Positions 33,713 to 41,104 of a stretch of DNA of 64,000 nucleotides are shown piece after piece. The translations under genes and the position numbers were made by a program. Within the stretch, counting starts at the first letter, position 1. Every line of letters starts with the position of its first letter. Source of the stretch: Bacteroidales bacterium (GTDB taxonomy: Bacteria > Bacteroidota > Bacteroidia > Bacteroidales > P3); assembly GCA_024400665.1 (NCBI GenBank), contig JAKSML010000005.1, positions 1 through 64,000 of the forward strand, written 5' to 3'. Below the pieces are notes generated by a model. That model had not been told where the DNA came from and did no database searches. It worked only from the letters and a program-made list of their open reading frames with translations.

Positions 33713-34885
33713 ATGGATACACTAAAATACAATCTCCGCGGCGTTTCCGCTTCCAAAGAAGATGTCCACAACGCCATTAAGAATATCGACAAGGGCCTCT
33801 ATCCGAAGGCTTTCTGCAAGATTATCCCCGACTATGTGGGTGGCGATGAGCAGTTCTGCAACATCATGCACGCCGACGGCGCCGGCACCAAGTCGTCTCT
33901 CGCCTACCTCTACTGGAAAGAGACGGGCGACCTCAGCGTGTGGAAAGGCATCGCTATCGACGCCGTGGTGATGAACCTCGACGACCTCCTCTGCGTGGGC
34001 GCCGTCGATAACATCCTTCTCTCCTCCACCATCGGCCGCAACAAGAACCTCGTGCCCGGCGAGGTCATCAGCGCCGTCATCAACGGCACCGAGGAGTTCC
34101 TCCAGGAGATGCGCGACCTCGGCATAGGCATCTACCTCACCGGCGGCGAGACCGCCGACGTGGGAGACCTCGTGCGCACCATCATCGTCGATTCCACCGT
34201 CACAGCCCGTATGCGCCGCGCCGACGTGGTCGATAACGGCAACATCCATGCCGGCAACGTCATCGTGGGCCTCGCCTCCTACGGCCAGGCCACCTACGAG
34301 ACCGCCTACAACGGCGGCATGGGCAGCAACGGCCTCACCTCGGCACGCCACGACGTCTTCTCGAAATACTATGCCCAAAACTTCCCCATGAGCTACGACC
34401 ACAACCTCCCCAACGAGGTGGTCTATTGCGGCAGCCGCCGTCTCACCGACCCCACCGAGGTGCCTGGCGTCGATGCCGGCAAGATGGTCCTCTCCCCCAC
34501 CCGTACCTACGCCCCCATCATCCGTCGCATCCTCGACGAATACCGCCCCAAAATCAGCGGCATGATCCACTGCAGCGGCGGCGCACAGACCAAGGTGCTC
34601 CACTTCATCGACGACCTCCACGTTGTCAAGGACAACCTCTTCCCCATCCCCCCGCTCTTCCGCATGATACACGAAGAGAGCGGCACCGAATGGAAGGAGA
34701 TGTACAAGGTCTTCAACATGGGCCACAGAATGGAGATCTACACCGACGAGCAGACCGCCCAGGGCATCATCGAGATATCCAAGAGCTTCAACGTCGATGC
34801 CCAGATCATCGGCCATGTCGAGGCTAACGACAAAGCCCAGGTCACGGTGACCACCGAGAACGGAACATTCATCTATAACAACTAA
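33713..34885 (+). CDS. purM: Phosphoribosylformylglycinamidine cyclo-ligase (AIR synthase)
   Basis: Fifth step of purine synthesis: ATP-dependent ring closure of FGAM to AIR. 390 residues, the length of the Bacteroidota form. Visible features are the glycine/acid segment MHADGAGTKSSLAYLYW, the conserved AIDAVVMNLDDLLCVGA, YLTGGETADVGD, and GLASYGQATYE with GSNGLTSARHDVF. It is downstream of the phosphate transporter and upstream of a HIT protein that has its own 173-base gap, so purM is likely the last gene of the unit. Confidence 0.95.
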   Translation: MDTLKYNLRGVSASKEDVHNAIKNIDKGLYPKAFCKIIPDYVGGDEQFCNIMHADGAGTKSSLAYLYWKETGDLSVWKGIAIDAVVMNLDDLLCVGAVDNILLSSTIGRNKNLVPGEVISAVINGTEEFLQEMRDLGIGIYLTGGETADVGDLVRTIIVDSTVTARMRRADVVDNGNIHAGNVIVGLASYGQATYETAYNGGMGSNGLTSARHDVFSKYYAQNFPMSYDHNLPNEVVYCGSRRLTDPTEVPGVDAGKMVLSPTRTYAPIIRRILDEYRPKISGMIHCSGGAQTKVLHFIDDLHVVKDNLFPIPPLFRMIHEESGTEWKEMYKVFNMGHRMEIYTDEQTAQGIIEISKSFNVDAQIIGHVEANDKAQVTVTTENGTFIYNN

Positions 34886-34899
34886 TCTGACATCCAATT

Positions 34900-35030
34900 A
34901 TTTGTTATAATTAATAACGCTTCGCAGAACATGAATTATCATGAATTAATCATAAATCCCTCAAAAAATAATGCCCTGCAATAATTCATGAGTAAATCCG
35001 TGGATAATTCATGATAATTCGTGTTTAAAA
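34900..35030. repeat. Dispersed CATGAATT/TTCATGA repeat, copy 1
   Basis: AATTATTTGTTATAATTAATAA is followed by CATGAATTATCATGAATTAAT and then by ATAATTCATGA...ATAATTCATGATAATTCGTG. A shorter, same-order copy is at 40778-40835 before the DUF3987 gene. Confidence 0.55.
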
Positions 35031-35058
35031 TAACTCAAACATTAATAAATCGATTTAT

Positions 35059-35454
35059 ATGGCATCTGTTTTTTCAATGATAGTCGCAGGCGAGATACCC
35101 TGCTACAAAGTGGCCGAGAACGAGCACTGCCTCGCATTCCTCGACATCAACCCCGTGGTGAAAGGCCACGTGCTCTGCATCCCTAAGAAAGAGGTGGACT
35201 ACCTCTTCGACCTCGACGACACGCTCTACACCGAGCTGCAGCTCTTCGCCAAGAAGGTGGCCTGCGGCATCAAGAAGGTATGCCCCTGCACCAAGGTCGG
35301 CGTCGCCGTGCTGGGTCTCGACGTGCCCCATGCCCACATCCACCTCATGCCCCTGCAGTCTGAGGGCGACCTCAACTTCCGCAACCATGTCAAGATGAGC
35401 CCCGAGGAGCTCCAAGCCCTCGCCGCCGAGCTTGCCCAAGCCGTGGAACTATAG
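35059..35454 (+). CDS. HIT-family nucleotide hydrolase/transferase
   Basis: 131 residues. The active-site triad HAHIHLMPL matches HxHxHxx; the middle His attacks the alpha-phosphate of adenylated substrates. FSMIVAGEIPCYKVAEN and LAFLDINPVVKGHVLCIPKKE are typical of the HINT-like branch that acts on nucleoside phosphoramidates or dinucleoside polyphosphates. Cytoplasmic. No operon partner downstream. Confidence 0.94.
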   Translation: MASVFSMIVAGEIPCYKVAENEHCLAFLDINPVVKGHVLCIPKKEVDYLFDLDDTLYTELQLFAKKVACGIKKVCPCTKVGVAVLGLDVPHAHIHLMPLQSEGDLNFRNHVKMSPEELQALAAELAQAVEL

Positions 35455-35457
35455 GGT

Positions 35458-35679
35458 GTGCATCTGAACATCCTGCCTGACACAGAAAACTATAGCTGGC
35501 GACAGTCCAACATACGACCAACCAGCAAATACATCTTTTGCAGAAGGCTCCGAAAGCAAGGCATACCCCAAGATTTGAAAGACATAATTCATCAACAGTC
35601 TATGGAGAAAAGAGATGAGAAAATTGTCAGAGTTGAAGGGAACGGGATTGCTATAATCAACCAGAAAGTCATTCGATAA
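35458..35679 (+). pseudogene. Unrecognised open-frame fragment
   Basis: 73 codons starting four bases after the HIT stop, with no recognisable domain and a mixed composition. It stands in a stretch of gene fragments (35455-36240), so I read it as a remnant; a real small basic protein cannot be ruled out. Confidence 0.25.
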
Positions 35680-35766
35680 TATATAATTGGAAATCTCTTA
35701 TAGCTGTAAACAAACGAAGAACTATAAAGAAAAAGCAATGAATGAACCATCCTCCAACGAGTTGTT

Positions 35767-36057
35767 ATGACAGAACCAGAGTGGATTGTTGAGAATGGTA
35801 CGGTGAAGATTGTGTTTAAACGCCCATCGGTATTGACAGATGATAGCCAAAATGGCAGCCAAAGCGGCAGCCAAAGCGCAGGACTGACTGATCGTCAAAA
35901 ACGAATCAAATTTGTAATCAAAGAAAATAACAAACTCTCTGTTGCAATGATTTCCAAGATGTTAGAAATATCACAAAGAACCATCTATCGCGACTTGAAG
36001 ATAATTGGCGTTCATTGGGTAGGCTCTCCAAAAACAGGGCACTGGTCGTTTGACTGA
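35767..36057 (+). pseudogene. C-terminal winged-helix tail of an AlbA/ATP-binding regulator
   Basis: 96 codons. The beginning (PEWIVENGTVKIVFKRP) and the end (DRQKRIKFVIKENNKLSVAM, ISKMLEISQRTIYRDLKII, then VGSPKTGHWSF) match the C-terminal part of the widespread Bacteroidota AAA_4/AlbA_2-type putative transcriptional regulators, which are usually 400-500 residues. The N-terminal DNA-binding and ATPase parts are absent, so this is most likely the surviving tail of a deleted gene. A short stand-alone HTH protein is the alternative. Confidence 0.5.
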
Positions 36058-36083
36058 CAAATGTCCGTCAAAAATGTTCGTCA

Positions 36084-36239
36084 ATGATAGTTCAAATGCA
36101 GCGGCAGGTCTTCTTCTTGTCATATTCGGGCATACACTGGCCTCAGATTGACGAAGACCTGAGTTTCGCTGGCATATTCGCATCATGTGGCTATGCAATC
36201 GAAACCGAAGAAGATGTTGTCTTCATAGCAAAGTGCTGA
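36084..36239 (+). pseudogene. Short fragment resembling the end of a DUF2442 protein
   Basis: 51 codons. The segment LSYSGIHWPQIDEDLSFAGI resembles the GIHWP-x-(I/L)DEDLS core near the C-terminus of DUF2442 proteins (often paired with DUF4160 in toxin-antitoxin-like loci). The N-terminal half is missing. Confidence 0.4.
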
Positions 36240-36349
36240 CTAATTCGGCCTGTTTTGTCATAAAATATCTTAAAAACAGCTTCTTTTTTTGTAAGAAAAC
36301 AGCACCTCATACGTTATATAGAACAACGCCCACCGAAAAAGAGACCAAA

Positions 36350-37159
36350 ATGAAGGAAAAATCACTTGCACTAATGTCCATTGGCATGGGGATGCTCTGC
36401 TCCTTGCTTTTCTCAGGCTGTGCATACTACATCCCCCAGGTAGGCCACATCCCGCTGATGAGCCAGCGGGGCGAGCTGGTGGCCGAGGCGGGCATAGGTC
36501 CCGCTGCGATGGATGCCTACGTGCTGGCTTCAGAAGGTGCCAGCGATTGCCCTTGGTTTTATCAGGCGGCCTGTGCCTACGCACCCACAGACCATCTGGC
36601 CCTCCAACTTTCGTCGAGAAAATACGCCGACACCCGTCACCAGATTATGGCGGGCTACTACACGCCTCTGGGCGAGAACGCCGTCGTGGAGGTGTACGGC
36701 GGATATGCCTACGCCAAATGTTCCGATAGGGTCAGAAAAGACGGAGAATGGTCGCGCTACGGCAACGCGCAGACCTTCTTTGTACAAGGCGACATCGGCA
36801 TCCCCTCCGTCAGGCCGTCGTGGGACAAGAAGACCGCCTACAGCGTCGCCTTCGGGCTGCGGGCCGGCGGGCTCTGGCTGGACTATATGGAGGACCGTCG
36901 TCTATATGTCTGGGACGAAGAGCACCTCGATGGCCAATGGGTTCCCCAGCCCACCAAGCAGCACAACGTGACGGGCTTCGAGCTGCAGCCGATGCTCCAA
37001 GTCGGCATAGGCGGCGACCGTTTCAAGATAGAATGGGCCATAGGCTACTCCTGGACAGTCTTTCCCAACGGCCAAAATCTCGGATTCTTCCCAGCCAGCT
37101 GCAACCTCAGCCTCACCTACCGCATCCCCTTGAAAAAGCACAATAGCCCGACGCCTTAA
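36350..37159 (+). CDS. Surface or periplasmic lipoprotein, possible beta-barrel
   Basis: 269 residues. Type II signal peptide with lipobox FSGC (C24). The mature part has many short alternating strands with Tyr/Trp-rich turns (for example QIMAGYYTPLGENAVVEVYGGYAYAK and the final PASCNLSLTYRIPLK), which resembles small outer-membrane barrels. I do not recognise a named family. The ATG at 36350 is the last in-frame start before the signal sequence; earlier codons run through degenerate DNA. It is followed 105 bases later by the radical-SAM-associated lipoprotein, on the same strand, and may belong to that cluster. Confidence 0.75.
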   Translation: MKEKSLALMSIGMGMLCSLLFSGCAYYIPQVGHIPLMSQRGELVAEAGIGPAAMDAYVLASEGASDCPWFYQAACAYAPTDHLALQLSSRKYADTRHQIMAGYYTPLGENAVVEVYGGYAYAKCSDRVRKDGEWSRYGNAQTFFVQGDIGIPSVRPSWDKKTAYSVAFGLRAGGLWLDYMEDRRLYVWDEEHLDGQWVPQPTKQHNVTGFELQPMLQVGIGGDRFKIEWAIGYSWTVFPNGQNLGFFPASCNLSLTYRIPLKKHNSPTP

Positions 37160-37264
37160 TTCCCCCGACTCAAACAAGAAGACATACACTTAGTCTGACG
37201 GATGGGCTAATCGCCTCCGTCCATCAAGAAGACAAAATACAAACCTCTGGAGGCTCACAAAATC

Positions 37265-37669
37265 ATGAAAAAAAACATAAGAAAAATCCTGCAAGGCTGC
37301 ACGCTGACAGCAGCAATGTTCGTGTTTCAAGCATGCTATGGAACCGAACCTGATTTGGGAGACCTGAATCAGTACGTCTTCCGAATGGTCGATGAGAACA
37401 ACAACGCCATTGATGGGGTAGAACTCCAAACCCGCTGGGAACATCGAAATAGCCAAGGGACACTTAACAGTTTCAGCGACTGGGAATACCAAGGAATCAC
37501 TGGGACCGACGGAGTGGTCATGGCATATATATACGACCGCGAGTTCCCTTATACAAAATTCCAGTTCTCTGATAACCAGTCGCGCTTCGAAATGCTCGAT
37601 ACCACCTTCGCCTCGCTGCCAGGAATGGACACAGTGGAGATAAAGTTAAAGAGAATCGCTGATGAATAA
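37265..37669 (+). CDS. Radical-SAM-associated lipoprotein
   Basis: 134 residues. Signal peptide with lipobox FQAC (C24), then a compact beta-rich domain (NQYVFRMVDENNNAIDGVEL ... GVVMAYIYDREFPYTKFQFSD ... MDTVEIKLKRIADE). The N-terminal part looks like a carboxypeptidase-regulatory-type beta sandwich. Its placement and form fit the lipoprotein of the rSAM/lipoprotein system described for Bacteroides/Prevotella in TIGRFAMs (lipoprotein family TIGR04134, from memory). Its 3' end overlaps the start of the radical SAM gene by 8 bases, which indicates coupled synthesis and an enzyme-substrate or enzyme-partner relation. Confidence 0.78.
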   Translation: MKKNIRKILQGCTLTAAMFVFQACYGTEPDLGDLNQYVFRMVDENNNAIDGVELQTRWEHRNSQGTLNSFSDWEYQGITGTDGVVMAYIYDREFPYTKFQFSDNQSRFEMLDTTFASLPGMDTVEIKLKRIADE

Positions 37670-38726
37670 TATTGGACTCTGGCTGCACCGTCGATTCCGC
37701 CAGCTGGAGACCGATGTGCACGAACTGAACTACCTCTTCTGGGAATGCACGCTGAGGTGCAACCTCCATTGCATCCATTGCGGCAGCGACTGCACCTTGG
37801 ACAGCGGCTGCAAGGACATGCCAATGGAGGATTTCCTGCGTGCCTTCGACACCATCCCCAAGGAGGAGCTGCAGCATAAGTTCACCGTGGTGCTCACCGG
37901 CGGCGAACCGCTGATGCGAAACGACATCTGCGAATTAGGCATCGAGCTGCGCAAGCGCGGGGCAGGCTGGAGCATGGTGAGCAACGGCCAGCTCTATACC
38001 CAGGAGATGCACCAGCGTCTGATGGCTGCCGGCATGGGTGCCCTCACCATCAGCCTCGACGGCATGGCCGAGGAGCACGACTGGATGCGCGGCCGCAAAA
38101 ACACCTTCAGCCGCACAATAGAGGCCATCAGCATTGCCGCCAAGGAACGGAGGCTGAATTTCGACGTGGTGACCTGCGTAAACCAGCGCAACCTGCCCCA
38201 CCTGCAAGAGATCCACGACCTGCTGGCCAGCCTGGGTGTGCCGCAATGGAGGATATTCACCATCATACCGATTGGCCGTGCCAAGGACTACCCAGAGCTG
38301 CACCTAAGCAACAGCCAGTATGTAGAGCTGATGGAGTTCATCAAGCACAAAAGAGAGGTCAAGGAGTCGGCAATGAACGTGACCTACAGCTGCGAGGGCT
38401 ATCTGGGACGCTATGAGCGCAAGGTGCGGCAAAACCCCTATTTCTGCCATGCGGGCATCAATATCGCCTCAGTGCTGATCGATGGCACAATAAGCGCCTG
38501 CCCCAATATCGACCGCCAAGCCTTCGGACAGGGCAACATCTACAAAGACAGCCTCTACGAGGTGTGGCAAAACAGATTCGAGCCCTTCCGCAATCGCGAG
38601 TGGGCACGCAAAGGTATGTGCAAGGACTGCAAAGTATTCAAGAACTGCCTGGGCAACGGTATGCACAACTGGCACGACGACTGCATGGAGGTAATCAACT
38701 GCCACTACCGAAAGATACAAGACTGA
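37662..38726 (+). CDS. Radical SAM/SPASM enzyme of the rSAM/lipoprotein system
   Basis: 354 residues. The radical SAM cluster motif CX3CX2C is C33-NLH-C37-IH-C40, preceded by WECTLR. VVLTGGEPLMR is the SAM-binding GGE motif. The C-terminal SPASM/twitch part reads CHAGINIASVLIDGTISACPN, then CKDCKVFKNCLGNGMHNW and CMEVINC, enough cysteines for one or two auxiliary 4Fe-4S clusters. Such enzymes modify peptides or proteins (for example thioether or C-C crosslinks). The gene overlaps the lipoprotein gene by 8 bases. I match it to TIGR04133 from memory. No peptidase or exporter typical of RiPP clusters is adjacent, so modification of the lipoprotein itself, or of a protein made elsewhere, is the main hypothesis. 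Confidence 0.88.
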   Translation: MNNIGLWLHRRFRQLETDVHELNYLFWECTLRCNLHCIHCGSDCTLDSGCKDMPMEDFLRAFDTIPKEELQHKFTVVLTGGEPLMRNDICELGIELRKRGAGWSMVSNGQLYTQEMHQRLMAAGMGALTISLDGMAEEHDWMRGRKNTFSRTIEAISIAAKERRLNFDVVTCVNQRNLPHLQEIHDLLASLGVPQWRIFTIIPIGRAKDYPELHLSNSQYVELMEFIKHKREVKESAMNVTYSCEGYLGRYERKVRQNPYFCHAGINIASVLIDGTISACPNIDRQAFGQGNIYKDSLYEVWQNRFEPFRNREWARKGMCKDCKVFKNCLGNGMHNWHDDCMEVINCHYRKIQD

Positions 38727-38829
38727 ACATGGGGGAAGCCCCATCCTCGAACCTGTTCTTATACCCAAATCGGCACACAATAAAGCGGCCCTGTCCGCGT
38801 TATTTCACAAAATCGCAATAGCTTCTGCC

Positions 38830-40110
38830 ATGAAAAACGACCTTCGAATCCTCCTCGTCATGACGTGCCTCCTCGGGTTGGCACTCTCATCATGTCAAAA
38901 TTCGGCACAAGACAACAGCCAAGTGCAGCCTGCCGCACCACTGCAGCAGATCGAACTCACACAGCCGCAAGAAGCCGCGCTGGGCAACAGCCAAGTCGCG
39001 TTCTCCATCCAGCTGCTTCAGCAGGCATGCCAAGCTGCACCACAGGACAACGTCTGCCTCTCGCCCATCGGCATCGCCAACCAGCTCTCGCTCATCGCCA
39101 ACGGCACACAAGGCGAGACACAAAGCCAGATGCTGCGAGCCTTACAAGTGGACAGCATTGCCCAAAGCAATGCCTACCACAGCCTTTTCATGAGCCGCAA
39201 CAGCCAAGACACCACGGTGAGCATGGCCAACATGGTAGTGCTCCAACCCACATTCAAAGTGCTGCCCGTCTTCAACCAGATTGCCCAAGAGCAGTACCGC
39301 TCAACGGTGCGGGTGCTGAGCGGCAACACAGCCAAGGACGTGGCCCGCATCAATCGGTGGTGTGCGAAACACACCAAAGGGATGATACCCGACGTGGCCG
39401 ACGAAGACATGCTCCAGCAGTCGGCGATGGTGCTCCTCAACGCCGTCTCGTTCGATGCCGAATGGGTCCACAAATTCGAAAGCTGGGACGAGACCTATAC
39501 CTTTCACACCCCTACACAGAATGTCAAAGCCGACGAGCTATCCGACAGCTTTAATGCCCGCTACTGCCAGCCGACCGACAAAGCGGGCAAAGCCCTGCCC
39601 TTCAAGACCCTCTGCCTCGACTATGCCGGAGAGAAGTACGAGATGATGATTGTGCTGCCCCGAAAAGGCATCGCCGCCGACTCCCTCCTCCCGCTCCTGA
39701 CGCCCGACCTGCTGTGGAGATGCTCCGAAGTGGAGAAACGACTGGTCTATCTGCAAATGCCCAAAATGGATATGTCGGACGAAGTGCCCGTCAAAAACCT
39801 GCTGCAAAGCATGGGCGTCACCAATGCCTTTGACAGGAGCGGCAGCGTGTCCAACTTCTCACTCCTTTCCCCCACGCCCACCTACATCTCCGACATCATG
39901 CAGAAAGTGGTACTCAAGATCGACGAAGACGGCACCAAGGCCGCCGCCGTAACCATAACGGAAGTCTGCATACGCAGCGGCATAGACGAAGAGGCCCCCG
40001 AGCCCATCGAGTTCATCGTCAACCGCCCCTACCTCCTCTTCCTCCGCGAGAAGAGCCACGGCACCATCCTCTTCGCCGCCCGCATCAACGACCCCACCGC
40101 CCGCCAATAA
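38830..40110 (+). CDS. Serpin lipoprotein with Arg-Ser at the predicted P1-P1' site
   Basis: 426 residues. Type II signal peptide, lipobox LSSC (C22), then a complete serpin fold: NVCLSPIGIANQLSLIANGTQGET, ADEDMLQQSAMVLLNAVSFDAEWVHKF, and the C-terminal EFIVNRPYLLFLREKSHGTILFAARINDP. The reactive-centre hinge is EDGTKAAAVTITEVCIRS (366-383); counting 16 residues on from E366, as in antitrypsin, gives R382 as P1 and S383 as P1', the same pair as antithrombin. P13 is Lys instead of Glu and P3 is Cys. The Thr at P14 and Ala at P12-P10 favour real inhibition. Bacterial surface serpins such as miropin of Tannerella forsythia protect against host or rival proteases; the target here is inferred to be trypsin-like. 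It lies 103 bases after the radical SAM gene. Confidence 0.92.
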   Translation: MKNDLRILLVMTCLLGLALSSCQNSAQDNSQVQPAAPLQQIELTQPQEAALGNSQVAFSIQLLQQACQAAPQDNVCLSPIGIANQLSLIANGTQGETQSQMLRALQVDSIAQSNAYHSLFMSRNSQDTTVSMANMVVLQPTFKVLPVFNQIAQEQYRSTVRVLSGNTAKDVARINRWCAKHTKGMIPDVADEDMLQQSAMVLLNAVSFDAEWVHKFESWDETYTFHTPTQNVKADELSDSFNARYCQPTDKAGKALPFKTLCLDYAGEKYEMMIVLPRKGIAADSLLPLLTPDLLWRCSEVEKRLVYLQMPKMDMSDEVPVKNLLQSMGVTNAFDRSGSVSNFSLLSPTPTYISDIMQKVVLKIDEDGTKAAAVTITEVCIRSGIDEEAPEPIEFIVNRPYLLFLREKSHGTILFAARINDPTARQ

Positions 40111-40126
40111 CGCACCCCGCCATCCA

Positions 40127-40204
40127 ACAATGGCACGACCCACCACCCAGACAATGACACGACCCACCACCCGGACAATGGTGCCCCAACCGCCCAGACA
40201 ATGG
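40127..40204. repeat. 24-bp tandem repeat after the serpin gene
   Basis: Units at 40127-40150, 40151-40174 and 40175-40197 (23 bases, diverged), and a partial fourth from 40198. Each begins ACAATG and ends CACCC(A/G)G or similar. It starts 16 bases after the serpin stop. Confidence 0.8.
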
Positions 40205-40252
40205 CGTCCCTACCCATATCCAAAAACCATGAAGCCTACCCCATTCGATTCA

Positions 40253-40416
40253 TTCGACTGAGACCTCTGGAAGGCTTCAGCTCCCAGCTGGCACCCAGCC
40301 ATTGTGTCCACCATGCCGATGACCCTATTCGATTGTTCGACTGGTTCGACTGAGAACCTTTAAATGGGTCCAGCTCCCAGCTGGTTCGACTGAGGCCTTT
40401 GAATGGCTCCAGCTGG
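40253..40416. repeat. About 40-bp imperfect repeat, three copies
   Basis: Copies at 40253-40291, 40345-40384 and 40385-40416 begin TTCGACTGAG and end CCAGCTGG or CAGCTGGG. Copies two and three are adjacent. The leading TTCGACT is the reverse complement of the CAGTCGAA word in the 9-bp array. Confidence 0.75.
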
Positions 40417-40435
40417 GCAATATTGAGGACTGCGT

Positions 40436-40706
40436 TTTTAACACAAATGTTAAGGGGTTGTTAATGGAAAAAGGCTGGTGAGGGCGTCTCTGAGGGACTT
40501 TTCAGACTCCGTTGAAGCTCCGCCTTAGCTTCGCCTTAGCTCCGCTCTAACTCCGCTCTGCGGGCGGAGGTTGGGCGGAGCCTCTGTGGGGGTGGGGCAC
40601 TGCTGCGGCGAAGGTCGGAAAAGGCACTCCGATTTTAACATTTGTCCGCCGGCACGTCTCGTGTGCGGTGCTGCCGGTGGGGACGACAGGAATCGAATGA
40701 GTCGAA
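40436..40706. repeat. Composite dispersed repeat, copy B
   Basis: Same block order and orientation as 11866-12142: TTTAACACAAA..TTAA and TGTTAATGGAAA (40436-40470), CTCCGCCTTAGC and CTCTAACTCCGCTC (about 40516-40560), ATTTTAACATTTG (40630s), AATCGAATGAGTCGAA (40691-40706). Confidence 0.6.
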
Positions 40707-40728
40707 AGAGGTCGTTCGACTCATTCGA
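40693..40728. repeat. 14-bp inverted repeat of TCGAA words
   Basis: TCGAATGAGTCGAA (40693-40706) and TTCGACTCATTCGA (40715-40728) are perfect inverted arms with an 8-base loop. Confidence 0.85.
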
Positions 40729-40777
40729 CTGGCTATTTTTTGCTATAAGGCGACCTCAAATTTATGGCAACTTTAAA

Positions 40778-40835
40778 TTATTCGTTATAATTTAATATTT
40801 TGACAAACATGAATTAATTAATTCATGAAAATTCG
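40778..40835. repeat. Dispersed CATGAATT/TTCATGA repeat, copy 2
   Basis: AATTATTCGTTATAATTTAATA, then CATGAATTAATTAATTCATGAAAATTCGTG. Matches copy 1 (34900-35030) in order and orientation. Confidence 0.55.
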
Positions 40836-41071
40836 TGTAAAGAATCATTATGAGCAAAAAAGAGGAATATCTGTAGATTATTGTTTATCAATTATCTGCG
40901 AGAAGATGCAGGTTTGAGATAGGGGGATTGGGGGCGAATTTTGTGAGAAGGGCGGCTTTTGAGGAGGGTTTTGTGGGCGGGCCTTGTGGATGGGGGAATT
41001 TTTTTCGTGTTGAGGCTTTGGAGGTTACGCCGGATGATGAAGATTTTTTTCGTAGAATGGATTTTTTTTCG

Positions 41072-41079
41072 TATCTTTG
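41072..41079 (+). promoter_or_regulatory. -7 promoter element of the DUF3987 gene
   Basis: TATCTTTG, 25 bases before ATG 41105. The -33 region is a T-rich tract without TTTG. Confidence 0.6.
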
Positions 41080-41104
41080 CAATCGAAATAAAACATATAA
41101 GCTT

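Larger units (their letters stand above)
40111..41104. other. Gene-free, repeat-rich region before the DUF3987 gene
   Basis: Nearly 1 kb with a 24-bp tandem repeat, a 40-bp imperfect tandem repeat, the composite repeat copy B, an inverted repeat built from TCGAA words, and the second CATGAATT repeat. The segment around 40900-41070 is followed by a -7 box. Frames through this DNA carry no family features. Confidence 0.65.
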
